From: Linum tenue
Taxonomy: Eukaryota > Streptophyta > Magnoliopsida > Malpighiales > Linaceae
DNA length: 64,000 nt
Direction: 5' to 3'
Assembly (NCBI GenBank): GCA_946122785.1
Contig: CAMGYJ010000004.1
Span: forward strand, 22,329,684-22,393,683
This document shows positions 24,468 through 35,767 of the stretch, piece by piece; positions within the stretch are counted from its first letter, which is position 1; every line of letters starts with the position of its first letter. The notes beneath the pieces are model-generated. The model saw nothing but the letters and a program-made list of their open reading frames with translations. It had not been told where the DNA came from and made no database searches. Position numbers and translations under genes: made by a program.

Positions 24468-24957
24468 TAGCCAATGCAGTCAAAATCGCGCTTTAAAACT
24501 TAAAAACTTACGGTTTTACGCTTCTAGGTCACCAAAACACTTTCGTTTCCACATAAAATTTGTAGTGTATAAAATCGTACTAAAATGCACTTTAATGCTT
24601 AAAAACTTACGCTTTTACGATTCTAGTTCACCAAAACGCTTTACGCTTTTAGTTCAGTAAATGGGTATTCTTTTCATGAAATTAATTACAAAAAAGTATA
24701 TTTTAAAGATAAATCATCAACAATATGATACATTCGAGATTAAAAGATACATACTACGTACTTGGATGCATTCTCAGCTTCTATAGAGCAGTGTAGTCAA
24801 AAGCGAGTTTCTACGTAAGTTTTTAAGTTTTAAAGCCGAGTTTTTAACTATATAAGTTATAAAAACTGAGATTTTGTGTAGGAGCGTTTTAGTGACCTAG
24901 AAACGTAAAATCGTAAGTTTTTAAGTTTTAAAGCGCGATTTTGACTACATTGCTATA
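24468..24957. mobile_element. Fold-back MITE with TGCAGTCAAAATCGCG-type termini
   Basis: The left arm (24468-24560) and right arm (24870-24957) are inverted repeats; shared blocks are AGTCAAAATCGCGCTTT, AACTTAAAAACTTACG and CTAGGTCACYAAAACR. A related pair of ends lies at about 24787-24840 and 25175-25280, so two copies are overlapped or nested here. No coding sequence. Confidence 0.75.
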
Positions 24958-25632
24958 GAGTAATCTAATTCACTAGTTAGGCTCTTCTCAAATTCATTAG
25001 CATAGAGGAGAAAGTGTCTTATTGTTAATATTTATGTTTATGAACGTATTATTAACATACTACAAGGTGCTCTACTTTAGGCATGAATTGCAGCTATTTA
25101 TTAACTTATCTAAATTCTGTGCATTCATATTCTACATAGTATATGTCGTACTTAACAGATTTTTAGTTATTTTACAATATGCGTAAAAAACTTACGCTTT
25201 TACGCTTAGATTCTACGCTTTACAATCTTACCCTCTTTCCGCTTCTAAATAGAATCACGCTTTGACTGCATTGTTTGCAGCAACCACCAACGCTTCGTAA
25301 CATATAGTTTTTGTGGTGAGATACTCGAACTGAAACCCGCTTATAATGGCTCAGAGAAATTAATCATCTTGGGATGCAAAACAAGCGAATACGCACGAGG
25401 GGCTGTGTAATCCGGCACCCAAGAGGATCCATGCGAGAAGCTGTAAAAAACAGCCAAGTGGACCCGTGCGAGCGAGTGTTTTATTTTACTTGGCTCGTGC
25501 GGACTCGCATTACTATAGGTGAGATATTTAGCTCATTTTTCGTTTCTCTACTTTCCATACACATATCTCTGTAAATTATTTTAAAACGCTATGTTTGCGA
25601 TAAAATTAAATAAATCACAATATTTATCTTAA

Positions 25633-26125
25633 GGGTTATAGGTATAATATGCCCCTTTACTATGATGTTTTATCAAACATGTTCCTCTATTATTTTTTAC
25701 ATTAAACATGACATAATACTTTGTAAACATGATCAAACATGCCCTCTATAAAAACTTTCATCCAAAAATCTTTCAACCACGATCTAACCTTGTTTCAACC
25801 GACACAAATGTCTAAAATATACCCAGCAAATTCAAATTATAATTGTTTTGTTTCTTTTGTATAATCAAATGCATCTAATAATTTAACTTTAACAAGACTT
25901 AGAGAAATAAACGAGGCAGAAAAACTCAAATTTTCCTCCCAATTTCTCCGATGTCGGGTCGTGTCATTCTCGGTTCAACCGTGGTTGTTTTTTTTTTAAT
26001 GAAAATTTTAACATAAGGACCTTTTTATAAATTTTCAAAATATAGGAGCATGTTTGATGTAAAAAATAGTAGAGGAGCATGTTTGATAAAACTACATAGT
26101 AGAGGGCATATTGTGCCTATAACCC
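25633..26125. mobile_element. Fold-back MITE, 493 bp, GGGTTATAGG termini
   Basis: Inverted termini begin GGGTTATAGGTATAATATGC and GGGTTATAGGCACAATATGC, followed by CCYYTACTATG and TTTTATCAAACATG blocks, giving about 100-bp arms. No clear target duplication and no coding sequence. The 25280-25632 stretch to its left holds nothing I can assign. Confidence 0.8.
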
Positions 26126-26319
26126 GGGACTAGTTACTATGACAACACTCTTTGTGTTGTTAGGGTAACAACACTAGTCTTCAACCAATAGGAAGCTAGA
26201 GATGTAATGACTTTTTATTAGCTGAGTTGACCTAGTGTAAATTCAAAGTAGGGGTATAATTGTCATTATGAAAATTATGTTTAAATAATAATAAAAAAAA
26301 TTGCCCTAAAGTTTAGTCG

Positions 26320-26800
26320 TCGACATCCGGCCACCGGTCACCGGAATCTAGTCGCCGGTCATCAAAATATGTTTTTGTCGCCGGAATATGTTATTTTGTC
26401 GCCGGAATATGCTTTTCTCGTGTTTTTGGTATGCCTTCTGTGATTTGCTTTATCGTGTTAATGGTTTGGATTAAGAATTTTCTGGTGTGCTTTCGAAAAT
26501 TTTGTGGTTTGCTTTGTTTGGTTTCTGGTTTGTTTTAATATATTTGTGGTCTGCATTAGAATGTTTTTGGTTTGCTTTTTGTGGTTTGTTTTATCGCGTT
26601 TGTGGTTTGCATTAGGAGGTTTCTTGTGTGCTTCTAAAATATTTGTGGTTTGCTTTGTGGGATTTCTGGTCTGTTTTAGGCAATTTGTGGTTTGCATTAG
26701 GAGGTTTATGGTGTGTATTATAAATATTTTGTGGTATGTTTTGTGATGTTTATGGTATGTTTTGAAAGATTTGTGGTATACATAAGAAGATTTTTAGTGT
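26320..26800. repeat. Degenerate minisatellite, CGCCGGAATATG and TTTGTGGTTTGC units
   Basis: GTCGCCGGAATATG-type units (26345-26415) pass into many variants of TTTGTGGTTTGCATTAGG spaced about 30 bp apart. Reading frames here give only F/V/C-rich low-complexity peptides and are not treated as genes. Confidence 0.75.
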
Positions 26801-27032
26801 TCTTTAGAATAAACACGAATCCAAACCAAAGTTACTACTAATTTTGTTTCAAGAGGCACTATCTAATGGGTGCTAGTCTTTAATAGATAAGTTAGTAAAT
26901 TGCATTACATTTAAAACCATTCCGTATTAGATCTTTCCTTGACATTCTTAAACACACACAATTGATGCTACTTCATGAGTACGACAATAATGATGATATC
27001 AAGAGCTTTTTCCAATAACTACACAATTAGAT

Positions 27033-27753
27033 TAGGGATGGCAATGAGGCGGGTTTGTCTAAACCATCCCCATCCCCATCCCCATCTTCAAATATTCAAA
27101 CCCATACCCCCTCCATACCCAAGCGGGGAATGTTTGGCAAACCCATCCCCATACCCGTGGGTTTCGGATACCCATGGGTAATACCCGTACCCGTATATCC
27201 AACATTATTATCCTAAAATTTACAAGAAAAGTTTTAACTACAACTCTAAACGTACCTATTATATCACGAATTCAACAAAACACGATCATTTTCTTAATAC
27301 GATTCAAAGAATATGATCCTAAAACATTCGTTAATACATAATATAGAGTATAATATTTTTCAAATTATTATGTTCTAACTCTGATACACATAGTAAGAAA
27401 TAATTAACTAACATAATCTTGTTGACAAGGGGGAAAGTGAAAGAGTGAAAGGAGAATTGATGGAAATGAATTAGGTTTTGATTAAGGTGGTCACTCAATT
27501 GCATTTCTACTATTTATTTCCTCGAGTTATCCTCATCATCATTGATATATTACAATTTGATCGACATATTTTTGTATATGTGAAGAAATTCTCTTGGTGG
27601 GGCGGATATGTGTATCGGGCGGGGGAGGTAAAACCATACCCGCCCCATACCCATCAAACTTTTTACAGGTTTTACCCATACCCGGTCAAAGCGGGAATTA
27701 CCCGCGTTGACTGAGTCGGGTACCCACCACCATGGGTTTGATTCCCATCCCTA
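27033..27753. mobile_element. Probable non-autonomous hAT-like element with TAGGGATGG termini
   Basis: Left end TAGGGATGGCAATGAGGCGG; right end, inverted, TAGGGATGGGAATCAAACCC. Subterminal zones are packed with CCCATACCC/GGGTACCC motifs, as in plant hAT MITEs. The flanks do not show a convincing 8-bp duplication, so the ends may have decayed. Confidence 0.65.
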
Positions 27754-27873
27754 AACTCAACCTATAACCAAACCATTGAAGTTATACTGGATCAATTAAA
27801 TTCTCCCTTCTCCCGTATACCTTTCTGCTTCTGTGGCCTTGTGCCTCCTTAAATACAAAAGGAAAAAAACTAA

Positions 27874-28223
27874 GGGGTCGTTTGCTTGTTGGATTTGAAA
27901 AATAAGGGTTTTGGCCAACAAAAACCTTGGGATTTATGATGGATTTATTTGATTATGGATTTGAAGAGTCTAATGTTTGCATGATAGATTTGATGATGGA
28001 TTTGTTAAATAAATAACTAACCATCAAGGATTTGCAAATCCCAAATCAATATGTGGGATTTACAAGTCCGTGGGGTCCACGGATTTGGTTCCAAAATAAA
28101 GATCAAATCCGTGGACCCCACGGATTTAGCACCCTTCAACAAACAATGGACTTGTGTTAAATCCATCAAACTTGAGATTTGGGTACCAAATCCATGATCC
28201 AAATCCAACAAGCAAACGACCCC
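27874..28223. mobile_element. Tourist-like (PIF/Harbinger) MITE, 350 bp, TSD TAA
   Basis: Perfect inverted termini GGGGTCGTTTGCTTGTTGGA, flanked by TAA on both sides (27871-27873 and 28224-28226). The GGGGTCGTTTG terminus and TAA duplication are diagnostic for Tourist-type elements. No coding sequence. The next 490 bp (28227-28719) hold nothing assignable. Confidence 0.92.
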
Positions 28224-29409
28224 TAATTGATAGCAGTATAGTGAATGCGAGAGAAGAGATAGGGAGGAAGCAATGGTAGCAACTAATTGGATGGGAGAAG
28301 TACTGAAACAAAAACCTACAAGCTACGTGACATACCATTGGTGGAAGACCCAATTAGATCCAGAAAAATCCTTATAGTCTCTAGATCAACAGCCACAAAG
28401 GCGCACATAGAAGAGCCTTTGTCGAACTTATTGTCGTCTTCGTCAACAATGAGGTGGGATCGTCAGAGTCTTAGCTGGCTTCGCGGATCGAGATTTTCGC
28501 TGAAGGTCAGTGCACCATCGCGAGTGACGGCGAAGAAGGAAGAGGAAGGGAATGTAGGAGGAGTGTAGTCGTCAGACCGCGTCAAGGCTACTGTCGCTAA
28601 GTTGCGCTTGTGCACGGACAAGGTGGCAGAGGCGGAGTGGGAAAGAGACGATGACTGATAACGTCGGCAGGATCTGAAATCTTGAAAACCAGGGAGAGAA
28701 AGAAACGGAGTCCGGATCTGGTGACTAAGGGGGGTGCTTAGTCAAGTGGCTAAGCTCCCCTCAGCCCTTAGATTAGAATGGGTAGATCTAATGGTCCAGA
28801 TGAAGGAAGGGTTAGCAATTAATCAGATGGGTAGTTTTGGCATTTAAAAAAATAATTAAATCCTGATTTCCATTTTTTTTTTCCCCTCTCCAATTCTCTC
28901 CAACCGTCTTCACCAAAAAAAAAAAAATTTATCTCCAACCGTCTCCTTCTTTCACGTTCACAGAGAGAGAGAGAGAGAGGATAGAGATGCGCGGCGACGG
29001 TGAGAGAAGCGCCGACGGCGACGATGAGAGAAGCGCCGACGGCGACGATGGAGAGAGAAAGAAGATATCGACGGCGTTGATGGAGAGAGGAAAAGGCGTC
29101 GCGACGGAGGCGGTAGCATTTGAGAGAGAGAAAGTAGATCTAGAGAGAGGCGATGGCGGAGAGAGAGAGAGGCAGTGGCGGAGAGAGCTTCGACGACGAT
29201 GGAGGAGAGAGAAGCGGCGCGGTGATGGAGAGAGAGAGGTAACGACGGCTGTAGAGAGAGTCGACGGCGGCGTCGGCGGTGGCAGCGGCGGCGGCGGCGG
29301 CGACCCGTATACGTCGTCTGAAGGAAGAACAGTGATTTGTATAGTTTGTATGTTTTGTAACATTAGTTTGTATTGTTAGTATTTTTGTACAAAATGTCAG
29401 TATGGTTTG

Positions 29410-29533
29410 TATGTTTTTCTTTGACAGTTTGTACTCTTAGTATGTTTTTCTTTGACAGTTTGTACTCTTAGTATGTTTTTCTTTGACAGTTTGTACTCTC
29501 AGTATGTTTTTCTTTGACAGTTTGTATTCTTAG
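29410..29533. repeat. 31-bp minisatellite, 4 copies
   Basis: Units starting TATGTTTTTCTTTGACAG at 29410, 29441, 29472 and 29503, nearly identical, with a decayed fifth start at 29534. Contiguous units without unique spacers exclude a CRISPR array. Confidence 0.92.
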
Positions 29534-29589
29534 TATGTTTCGCTTTGTATTGTAAGTACTAATAATTTGTATACTTTATATGTATTGAT

Positions 29590-29780
29590 TTGTGATGCAA
29601 AAAACATTACAAACATGGTTGACAAAAATGACAAACATGTGGACAAAAATAACAAACATTACAAACAATACAAAAGAAACCAACAAACATTACAAACATT
29701 ACAAAATAACAAACATTACAAACATTGCAACACAAACATTACAAACATTACAAACAAACATTACAAACAGTACAAAGCAT
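29590..29780. repeat. ATTACAAAC-type short tandem repeats
   Basis: Dense imperfect repeats of ACAAACATT in the middle of the 1.8 kb inverted-repeat element, complementary in style to the GTTTGTAT-rich zone 29330-29580. Confidence 0.8.
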
Positions 29781-30088
29781 ACTACACGTACAGAATATCA
29801 CTACTTACAATACAGATTGGTAAACTTGTATTACAAACAAATGAATACAAAGTATACAAATCATAACATAAAAGTATACAAACTTGAATAACAAAAGTTA
29901 CAAATACAAATCAATGAATAGAAAGTGTATAAATCATAACATAAAGTATACAAACTAGACAAACAAACATTACAATGTATACAAAATAGTAATATAAACA
30001 TTACAAACATCACGAACTCAATAGTGTTGTCGGAAAATCATCCACCACCGTCTCTGGTCGCCGAAAAACTGCTCCGCCGTCGCCGGAA

Positions 30089-30091
<3 letters not shown>

Positions 30092-30143
<52 letters not shown>
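30092..30143. repeat. (CT)n microsatellite
   Basis: About 25 uninterrupted CT units followed by a C-run, opposite the (GA)n tract at 28961-28978 in the left half of the same element. Confidence 0.95.
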
Positions 30144-30146
<3 letters not shown>

Positions 30147-30682
30147 CCCCTGTTACGTGGGGTAATTGGATTCCCACAAAAGAAACCAAAGCCAACTGTG
30201 GCCTCTCTCTCTCTGCACGCAAGGGGAAAAAGTTCCCAGGCCCAGGCGAATTGCGTCGTCGGCTGCCGGCCGGGGAAAAGAAGAGACGAGAGACGCCCAG
30301 GTGAATTGCGACCGACGACCGGCTGCCCGGCGGGGAAAAGAAGGGACGAGACGCACGGCGGGGAGGGAATAATCGGAGGACAAAAATATTTAATAAATAA
30401 AAATAATCATGCAATTACTGTTTTGCCCTTCATTAAATTAGATTAATTGTAGCCATTGGATTTTAATGAGGTGCAATGGCTGAGATTTACTTAGTCATGT
30501 GACTAAGGGACCCCCCCTTAGTCACCTGATCTTAGCCCGAAAGAAACGCCGGAAATTGCAGGGTTCATGTGAAAGTGGTAGAAGCGAGGAAGAGGGAGGA
30601 AGAACAATTTTATATTTATTTTTGTGTAACTTTACTCTTTTACCTTTAATGAAACCTGTTGTTAGTATAACAACACAAGGAG

Positions 30683-31877
30683 GGATTAATTCCCTAAATA
30701 CAGATAAAACTAAAACAAATTCCTAAACTACCACATTTTTAAAAATATTTCCCAAAATACCTAAGTTTGGAGTGGTTCGAGTTTGAGGAACTCGAACTAC
30801 TAACCGGTTCGAGTGTAGGAGACTCGATCTAGCCGTAGATCGATGATATAAGCCTCGAACCACTCCTATGAAATTTTCAACAACCTTAACTTTGTGCTCG
30901 GTTATCCGATCGTAGCAAAAAAAAATTTATTTCGCATAACTTTTTGAGGACTACAACTTTTATAATAGAAATATTTTCAGAATATATGTGAAAATGTGAA
31001 AAATAAAGTTAAATGTACTTCCAAACCACCTTATATTAAAAAATATTCCTATTTTGAAAATTTATTCCTAGTAAATGTTGTAGTACTCAAAAAATTATGC
31101 AAAAAAAAAAACTTAGCGACGTTCGGATTGCGGAGCACAAAGTTATGATCCTCCAAAGTTTGACAAATTCGAAAATTTGCTCGTTTATGGATAGCAAATG
31201 ACGTTTTCTAGGAAGATAGCTATCCAAAAATTTCTCGTTTGGAAAAATATTGCTCTTTTGGCAGAAATTCCCTATATATAAAAAAATTTCCCGTGCCTTC
31301 GCCCCGAGAAAATGTCATTTGTTACCCCTAAACGAGCAATTTTTTGATTTTGCCAAACTTTAGAGGATCATAACTTTGTGCTACACAATCCGAATGTCGC
31401 AAAGTTTTTTTTATTTTGCATAACTTTTTGAGTACTACAACATTTACTAGGAATAAATTTTCAAAATAGGAACATTTTTTAATATAAGGTGGTTTGGGAG
31501 TAAATTTAACTTTACTTTTCACAGTTTCACATATATTCTGGAAATATTTCTATTATAAAAGTTGTAGTCCTCAAAAAGTTATGCGAAATGAAAAAAAAGT
31601 TTGCTACGATCGGATAACCGAGCACAAAGTTAAGGTTGTTGGAAATTTCAAAGGAGTGGTTCGAGTTCACTGAACTCGAATCACTTCAGCTCCACATGGT
31701 TCGAGGCTTATATTATCGGATCTACGACTAGATCGAGTCTCCTAAACTCGAACCGGTTAGTAGTTCGAGTTCTTCAAACTCGAACCACTCCAAACTTGGG
31801 TATTTTGGGAAAATTATTTAAAAGTGTGGTAGTTTAGGAATTTGTTTTAGTTTTATCTGTATTTAGGGAATTAATCC
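30683..31877. mobile_element. 1.2 kb Mutator-like fold-back element, TSD CACAAGGAG
   Basis: Almost the whole element is one inverted repeat: a left arm of about 530 bp, a right arm of about 570 bp and a loop at roughly 31212-31305. Termini are GGATTAATTCCCTAAATAC on both sides. The 9-bp duplication CACAAGGAG is perfect (30674-30682 and 31878-31886), which fits Mutator-like transposition. Inner arm blocks include GTTCGAGT/ACTCGAAC repeats, GGTTATCCGATCGTAGC and CATAACTTTTTGAG. No coding capacity. Confidence 0.93.
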
Positions 31878-31896
31878 CACAAGGAGTGTTGTTATT

Positions 31897-32740
31897 CGGC
31901 TTAGGATAGAGTCAGTAACCATTGGTTACTGAGCTATGAGTAATTAAATCTGGACATTTAGATCTAAGTAGGCCCAGAAAATCTAGATCTAAGGGTTGTC
32001 AATTAAATATATTTTATTTTCCCTAGTTTTCATAATCGGCTCTTATTTTCTTCGTTTTAACTCGGATTTCAATTTTTTTTTTGCACACATGGAACGAGTT
32101 CGTTGTGCTCTACAAAATGAGATCAATTTTCAATATATTTCGAGAAACATTTTTTTACCAACTGCATACCATATGGTAACTTCTTCGTTTTTAAGTCGTT
32201 TTTGAAAACATTTGCTCAAAAGGAACAAGTTCATCATGATCTATTGGATCTACAAATTTCTGGGTGAAAAAAATACTGGAACAAAAATTACCATACTTTA
32301 CTACTATGGTATGTGGGTGGTAACTTGTGGTAAACAATGATGAAAGTCATAAATGATAGTTAGTATACTCCTACTATCATGTATTCAATCTTCTTACCAT
32401 ATTGGTATGTTCATACCATCATGATACGCTTTCTTACCATATGGTATTAAATATGAGCATACCATATGGTAATGACTGGTAAAAAATTATTCAATTTTTT
32501 TGTACTAAAAATATATCAAAGTGGATATTATTTTAAAGAGCACATTTAATCTGACTTATCTTTGCAAAAAAAATTAAATTTCAACTTAAAACGAGAGAGA
32601 AATCGTCCGTTAAATATTAAACGGGAAAAGATAAAAGACTTTTCAGGAGAGAGAATACTGATATCATGCGGATTTGAACAAATTACTGATGATTACTCAC
32701 CATAAGAGTTACTGATCCGCTCTCTTGTTATTCTATCCGC
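31897..32740. repeat. Dispersed repeat, copy 1 (sister at 36.3-37.0 kb)
   Basis: Shares with 36.3-37.0 kb, in the same order, AATTAAAT, CTCGGATTTCAATTTTTTT, GGAACGAGTTCGTTGTGCT, GTTCATCATGATCTATTGGA and TTAGTATACTCYTAYTATCA. Several copies of the 12-bp palindrome TACCATATGGTA lie at about 32167-32471. It is probably a non-autonomous DNA transposon, but I see no clean termini. Confidence 0.75.
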
Positions 32741-32766
32741 CCCTATAACCCTTATGTAAACTAGAC

Positions 32767-33505
32767 GGCTAAATGTCGCCCTTATTTTACTATTATCGCC
32801 CTAACTTATAATATAAAACTACTAAATTACCCTTCATTAATCAAACCAAATTCCACCATACAAAACACACTCTGAAACCCTAATTTCCTTTAACAACTCC
32901 AACCTTCTCTCTCCGAACGCCCTCTGCCGTTGTCGGACACCGTTCCTTCTCCCCGATTCCTAGTGGCACCATCCACCAGCCGCAAAAGGATCGGAGGCCA
33001 TGGCGGGTAACAAACCCCAAACCAATTCCCAGAATCCAACTCACTTGTTCATAAATAAAAACTCACATGTTCTCCACGTCTCTCAAACTCTTCACTCCGA
33101 TTACGACAGGCTATTTCCATTCTAAAGGAGCACTAAATTGAAAGAATCTCACTTCATTGCCCCCCGTCAACTTCAATGCTTCTTTTTTTTTTATTAAGTT
33201 TGATTTTCTTGTTTGTACAACATCAAAATCCAATAGTAAGTAGATTGCCTGATGATGTCATGATGCGATACTGGAATGGCTTGCCACGATTACAATTTTG
33301 CCGGTTAAGTTACCCTCGTCCGATTGACATGGTGGTGGCCGGCGGGGTCAGGATCGACAGTGGTGGGAATAAAAAAGCGTTTAACCTCTCATAAATTGTG
33401 TTTGTTATAATAATATATTTTACCAATAAAAAAGAAAGAAGGGTAAAAAGATCCTAATAATTTGTTAGTAAGGGCGATTACAATAAACCCAGGGCGACAT
33501 TTAGC
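32767..33505. mobile_element. Mutator-like element with gene-like interior upstream of the CHCH gene
   Basis: Ends read GCTAAATGTCGCCCTTATTT and, inverted, GCTAAATGTCGCCCTGGGTT, with a second shared block ATCGCCCTTA. The interior has a run resembling a plant 5' leader: CCCTAATTTCC, CT-rich DNA, then ATGGCGGGTAACAAACC at 33000. Possible host capture; donor not recognised. Flanks show no convincing 9-bp duplication. Confidence 0.55.
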
Positions 33506-33614
33506 AACTCCCGTTGTAAATTGTCCCGAGTTAGTCTTATCTTGTTTGGTCAAATAGATAACTAAATTGGAAGAAATGACGCCGTTTGGGGGATATTGGC
33601 CATAGAGATCTTAA

Positions 33615-33620
33615 CACGTG
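33615..33620. promoter_or_regulatory. G-box CACGTG upstream of the CHCH gene
   Basis: Perfect CACGTG in the context ACACGTGTC, 36 bp upstream of the TATA box and 176 bp upstream of the ATG. Such G-box/ABRE-type sites bind bZIP or bHLH factors in plants; relevance here is inferred. Confidence 0.45.
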
Positions 33621-33655
33621 TCAGGCGGTTTTAAGGTTCTGCGAATGAACCCTCG

Positions 33656-33663
33656 TATATATG
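33656..33663 (+). promoter_or_regulatory. TATA box of the CHCH gene
   Basis: TATATATG, 133 bp before the start codon, followed by a pyrimidine-rich leader, a typical plant core-promoter spacing. Confidence 0.6.
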
Positions 33664-33795
33664 AATAATATGAACCAACTAACCAAGCCTTTTCTTCTCA
33701 ATAAGCGATTTGAACAAAGCCCTCTTTCTGTATCGGTCTTTGCGACTCTCTCCAGAACTCTCCAGTACATTTCCTCGCCGCTATCTCTATACATC

Positions 33796-35544
33796 ATGCC
33801 TCGCCGGAGCTCTGGAGGTCTGTTCTCCTTGCAGATCTGCTTTTCACATGTGCGATTGTCTCTGTATAATACGTTGTTCATTTCACGTCTTCTTGTGATA
33901 TCTAGGGTTTCAGTTTAAGCTGTTGGTGTTAGATTCCGTTGAGTTATTTGGTTGATGAGATTTGAGGGAGAGGAATGATATATATCTATGCGTTTTTTCT
34001 ATTTCATTTGGCTGAATCGTATTTCTTTTTATCTTCTGAGAATCGATCGTCTAATCTCCTTCGACTTCGCAGCCGTTGTTTGGGTGGTCGTTCGTGTTTC
34101 TTTGTTATGCTTGTACTCTCCTGATCGTTTCTCTAGATGGTTATTAAGTGAGCGACCCAAGTCCGCGAATTAGTTTATTTCCCCTGAATAGAGGATCTAT
34201 TATGGGACTCGAGGGAGATCGTGAAATTTATCTGGTTTGTTTTGGTAAAACCTTTTGATTGCCCCCGGATTTTGGTTTATGTAAGACCGGAATTTCTGAT
34301 GGAGCTTATGCTTTTGGAGTACGTGCATGTGGATGAGAAATGGGCACTGTCAGTGAAAAAAGTGTGTTTGATTTATGGGATGAAGTTTGTAAACTACCTC
34401 AAGTGGGTTGAAGCTTCAATCTTCTAAGTTGGTTTAATGTTGCAGGGATTGTTCATTTTGTTTGCACCATATAGCTGCTGCAAGATTCTTTTATATAATT
34501 TTGTTGTTTCTTATTTTCCAGTTCATTCTGTGCCCTCCCTTGAGTGTCTGGTACCTTTTGTGGTACTTTTGTTGAAAGACTATACTTTTGTTAAAGTTTT
34601 TCTCTGTTTCTTTAAGGGTTTTCTTAAGAAGAGTTACTTTAGAACCCTTCATGTTGAACAGTGCTATGTCTGTCTTCTTTAGTTCTGCTATTAGTCTTCC
34701 AGCAATTTAGCTCTTAGACGAGATTGGTCAACAACTAAGCTAATCTGTGAATGCTTTCTACAGGTAGATCTGCACCTAGGGCAGCTCGTCGCCCTTCAGC
34801 TGCGCGTAGTCCAGCACCTCAACCGGGTACAGTTGTGTTGACTATTATGTCCTTTAGTTGCCTGTTTGACATGTATATGTTTGATGTCAATTCTTTTGTG
34901 CATTGCTTCTTTCTGGGTTATGTTGTTGGAACTTGATGTATTAGAAGTTACTAGTTCTAATTATTTGTTGGTATAATCTTATGCAGCTAATCGTGCTTCT
35001 CCTCCTGCCGTTGCTCAGAGCAGTGGTGGCGGCTCATTGCTTGGAGGGATTGGCTCCACCATCGCTCAGGGTATGTGAAGTGTACAAGTGTTTATTTGTT
35101 GTTGCATCCTTAATAGTCTCTAGTGCAGGTTATTGATTGCAGTCGGTGAACGTTTTTCCCCTGCATTTTTTTTATTTCATTTAGGGATGGCTTTTGGCAC
35201 TGGGAGTGCAGTGGCCCACAGAGCTGTAGATGCTGTGATGGGACCTCGTACCATTCAACATGAAACTGTTGGTGCTGAGGCTGCTGTCCCCGCAGCCACT
35301 GCAAGCAGCATGTCTGCAGATGGTTGTGGTGTTCATTCCAAGGCTTTCCAGGATGTAAGTGGGCTTCTCATCCTAGGTCAAAATTGAACTCTGAAGCAGA
35401 AACCATACATTTTTACCGACTGATTGGGGTTGGTTAATTTTTCAGTGCCTGAACAGCTCTGGCAGCGAGATCAGCAAGTGCCAGTTCTACATGGATATGT
35501 TGGCCGAGTGCAGAAGGAACTCTGGTTCTGGGTTGAGCGCCTAA
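33796..35544 (+). CDS. Twin CX9C (CHCH) mitochondrial protein, CHCHD2/AT12CYS-like
   Basis: Five exons, all with GT-AG introns: 33796-33817, 34764-34826, 34987-35070, 35185-35354 and 35446-35544, giving 145 residues. Exon phases fit exactly. The N-terminus is Arg/Ala/Pro/Ser-rich (MPRRSSGGRSAPRAARR), as in a mitochondrial targeting region. A glycine-rich hydrophobic middle (SLLGGIGSTIAQGMAFGTGS) is the conserved CHCHD2-type segment. The C-terminus has the CHCH fold: CGVHSKAFQDC and CQFYMDMLAEC, two perfect C-x9-C pairs. Proteins of this family are oxidised in the intermembrane space by the MIA40 route, and plant members (the AT12CYS pair in Arabidopsis) respond to respiratory stress; both points are family knowledge. 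A TATA box and G-box lie upstream. No lesion is visible and it looks functional. Closest paralogue is not decided. Confidence 0.93.
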
Positions 35545-35767
35545 ATGCTCTTTCTCGTTGTTCTCTCATCAGTTATCTATCTGTGCACCCTGATGGTGAA
35601 GACGCAGTATAACAATTGTTGTTCAGATCCATATTTAATAACGGCAGGACTTGAGTAAGGGAGCTTAATGAAATAGATAATTGGAGGGTATTCCAATTAA
35701 GTATGGGATCTTAATCTTGCTTCCTTCAGATTGCTTGGTCTCGCTTGTGATTTCTTGTACTTGTGGG

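Larger units (their letters stand above)
28720..30526. mobile_element. 1.8 kb inverted-repeat element, GGTGACTAAGGGGG termini
   Basis: Termini GGTGACTAAGGGGGGTGCTT and, inverted, GGTGACTAAGGGGGGGTCCC, then GACTAAG/GGCTAAG sub-repeats and a (C)CAATGG-type segment. Flanks CGGATCT and CTGATCT may be a decayed duplication. The interior is loosely mirror-symmetric: GA-repeats and CGGCGACG on the left, CT-repeats and CCGTCGCCGG on the right, GTTTGTAT-rich then ATTACAAAC-rich in the middle. The Arg/Asp-rich frame at 28987-29379 is low-complexity, not a gene. No transposase, so non-autonomous, probably Mutator-like. Confidence 0.7.

Noticed and set aside
26504..26746. 80-codon plus-strand frame rich in F, V, C and W resembling a membrane protein
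   Set aside because: Produced by the TTTGTGGTTTGC minisatellite; no family, start context or neighbours.
28987..29379. 130-codon Arg/Asp/Gly-rich frame
   Set aside because: Low-complexity GA/CGG-repeat translation inside an inverted-repeat element.
29410..29533. Regular 31-bp repeats resembling a CRISPR array
   Set aside because: Units are contiguous without variable spacers, in a plant transposon; a minisatellite.
26100..30682. Larger element bounded by the ACAACAC-CTTTGTGTTGTTA motifs near 26130 and 30665
   Set aside because: The motifs are short and similar but no matching termini or target duplication support a single insertion.
31895..32745. GGATAGAGTCAGTAACC and GTTACTGATC/CTATCC as transposon termini
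   Set aside because: Match is too short and irregular, and the second copy at 36.3 kb does not preserve it.
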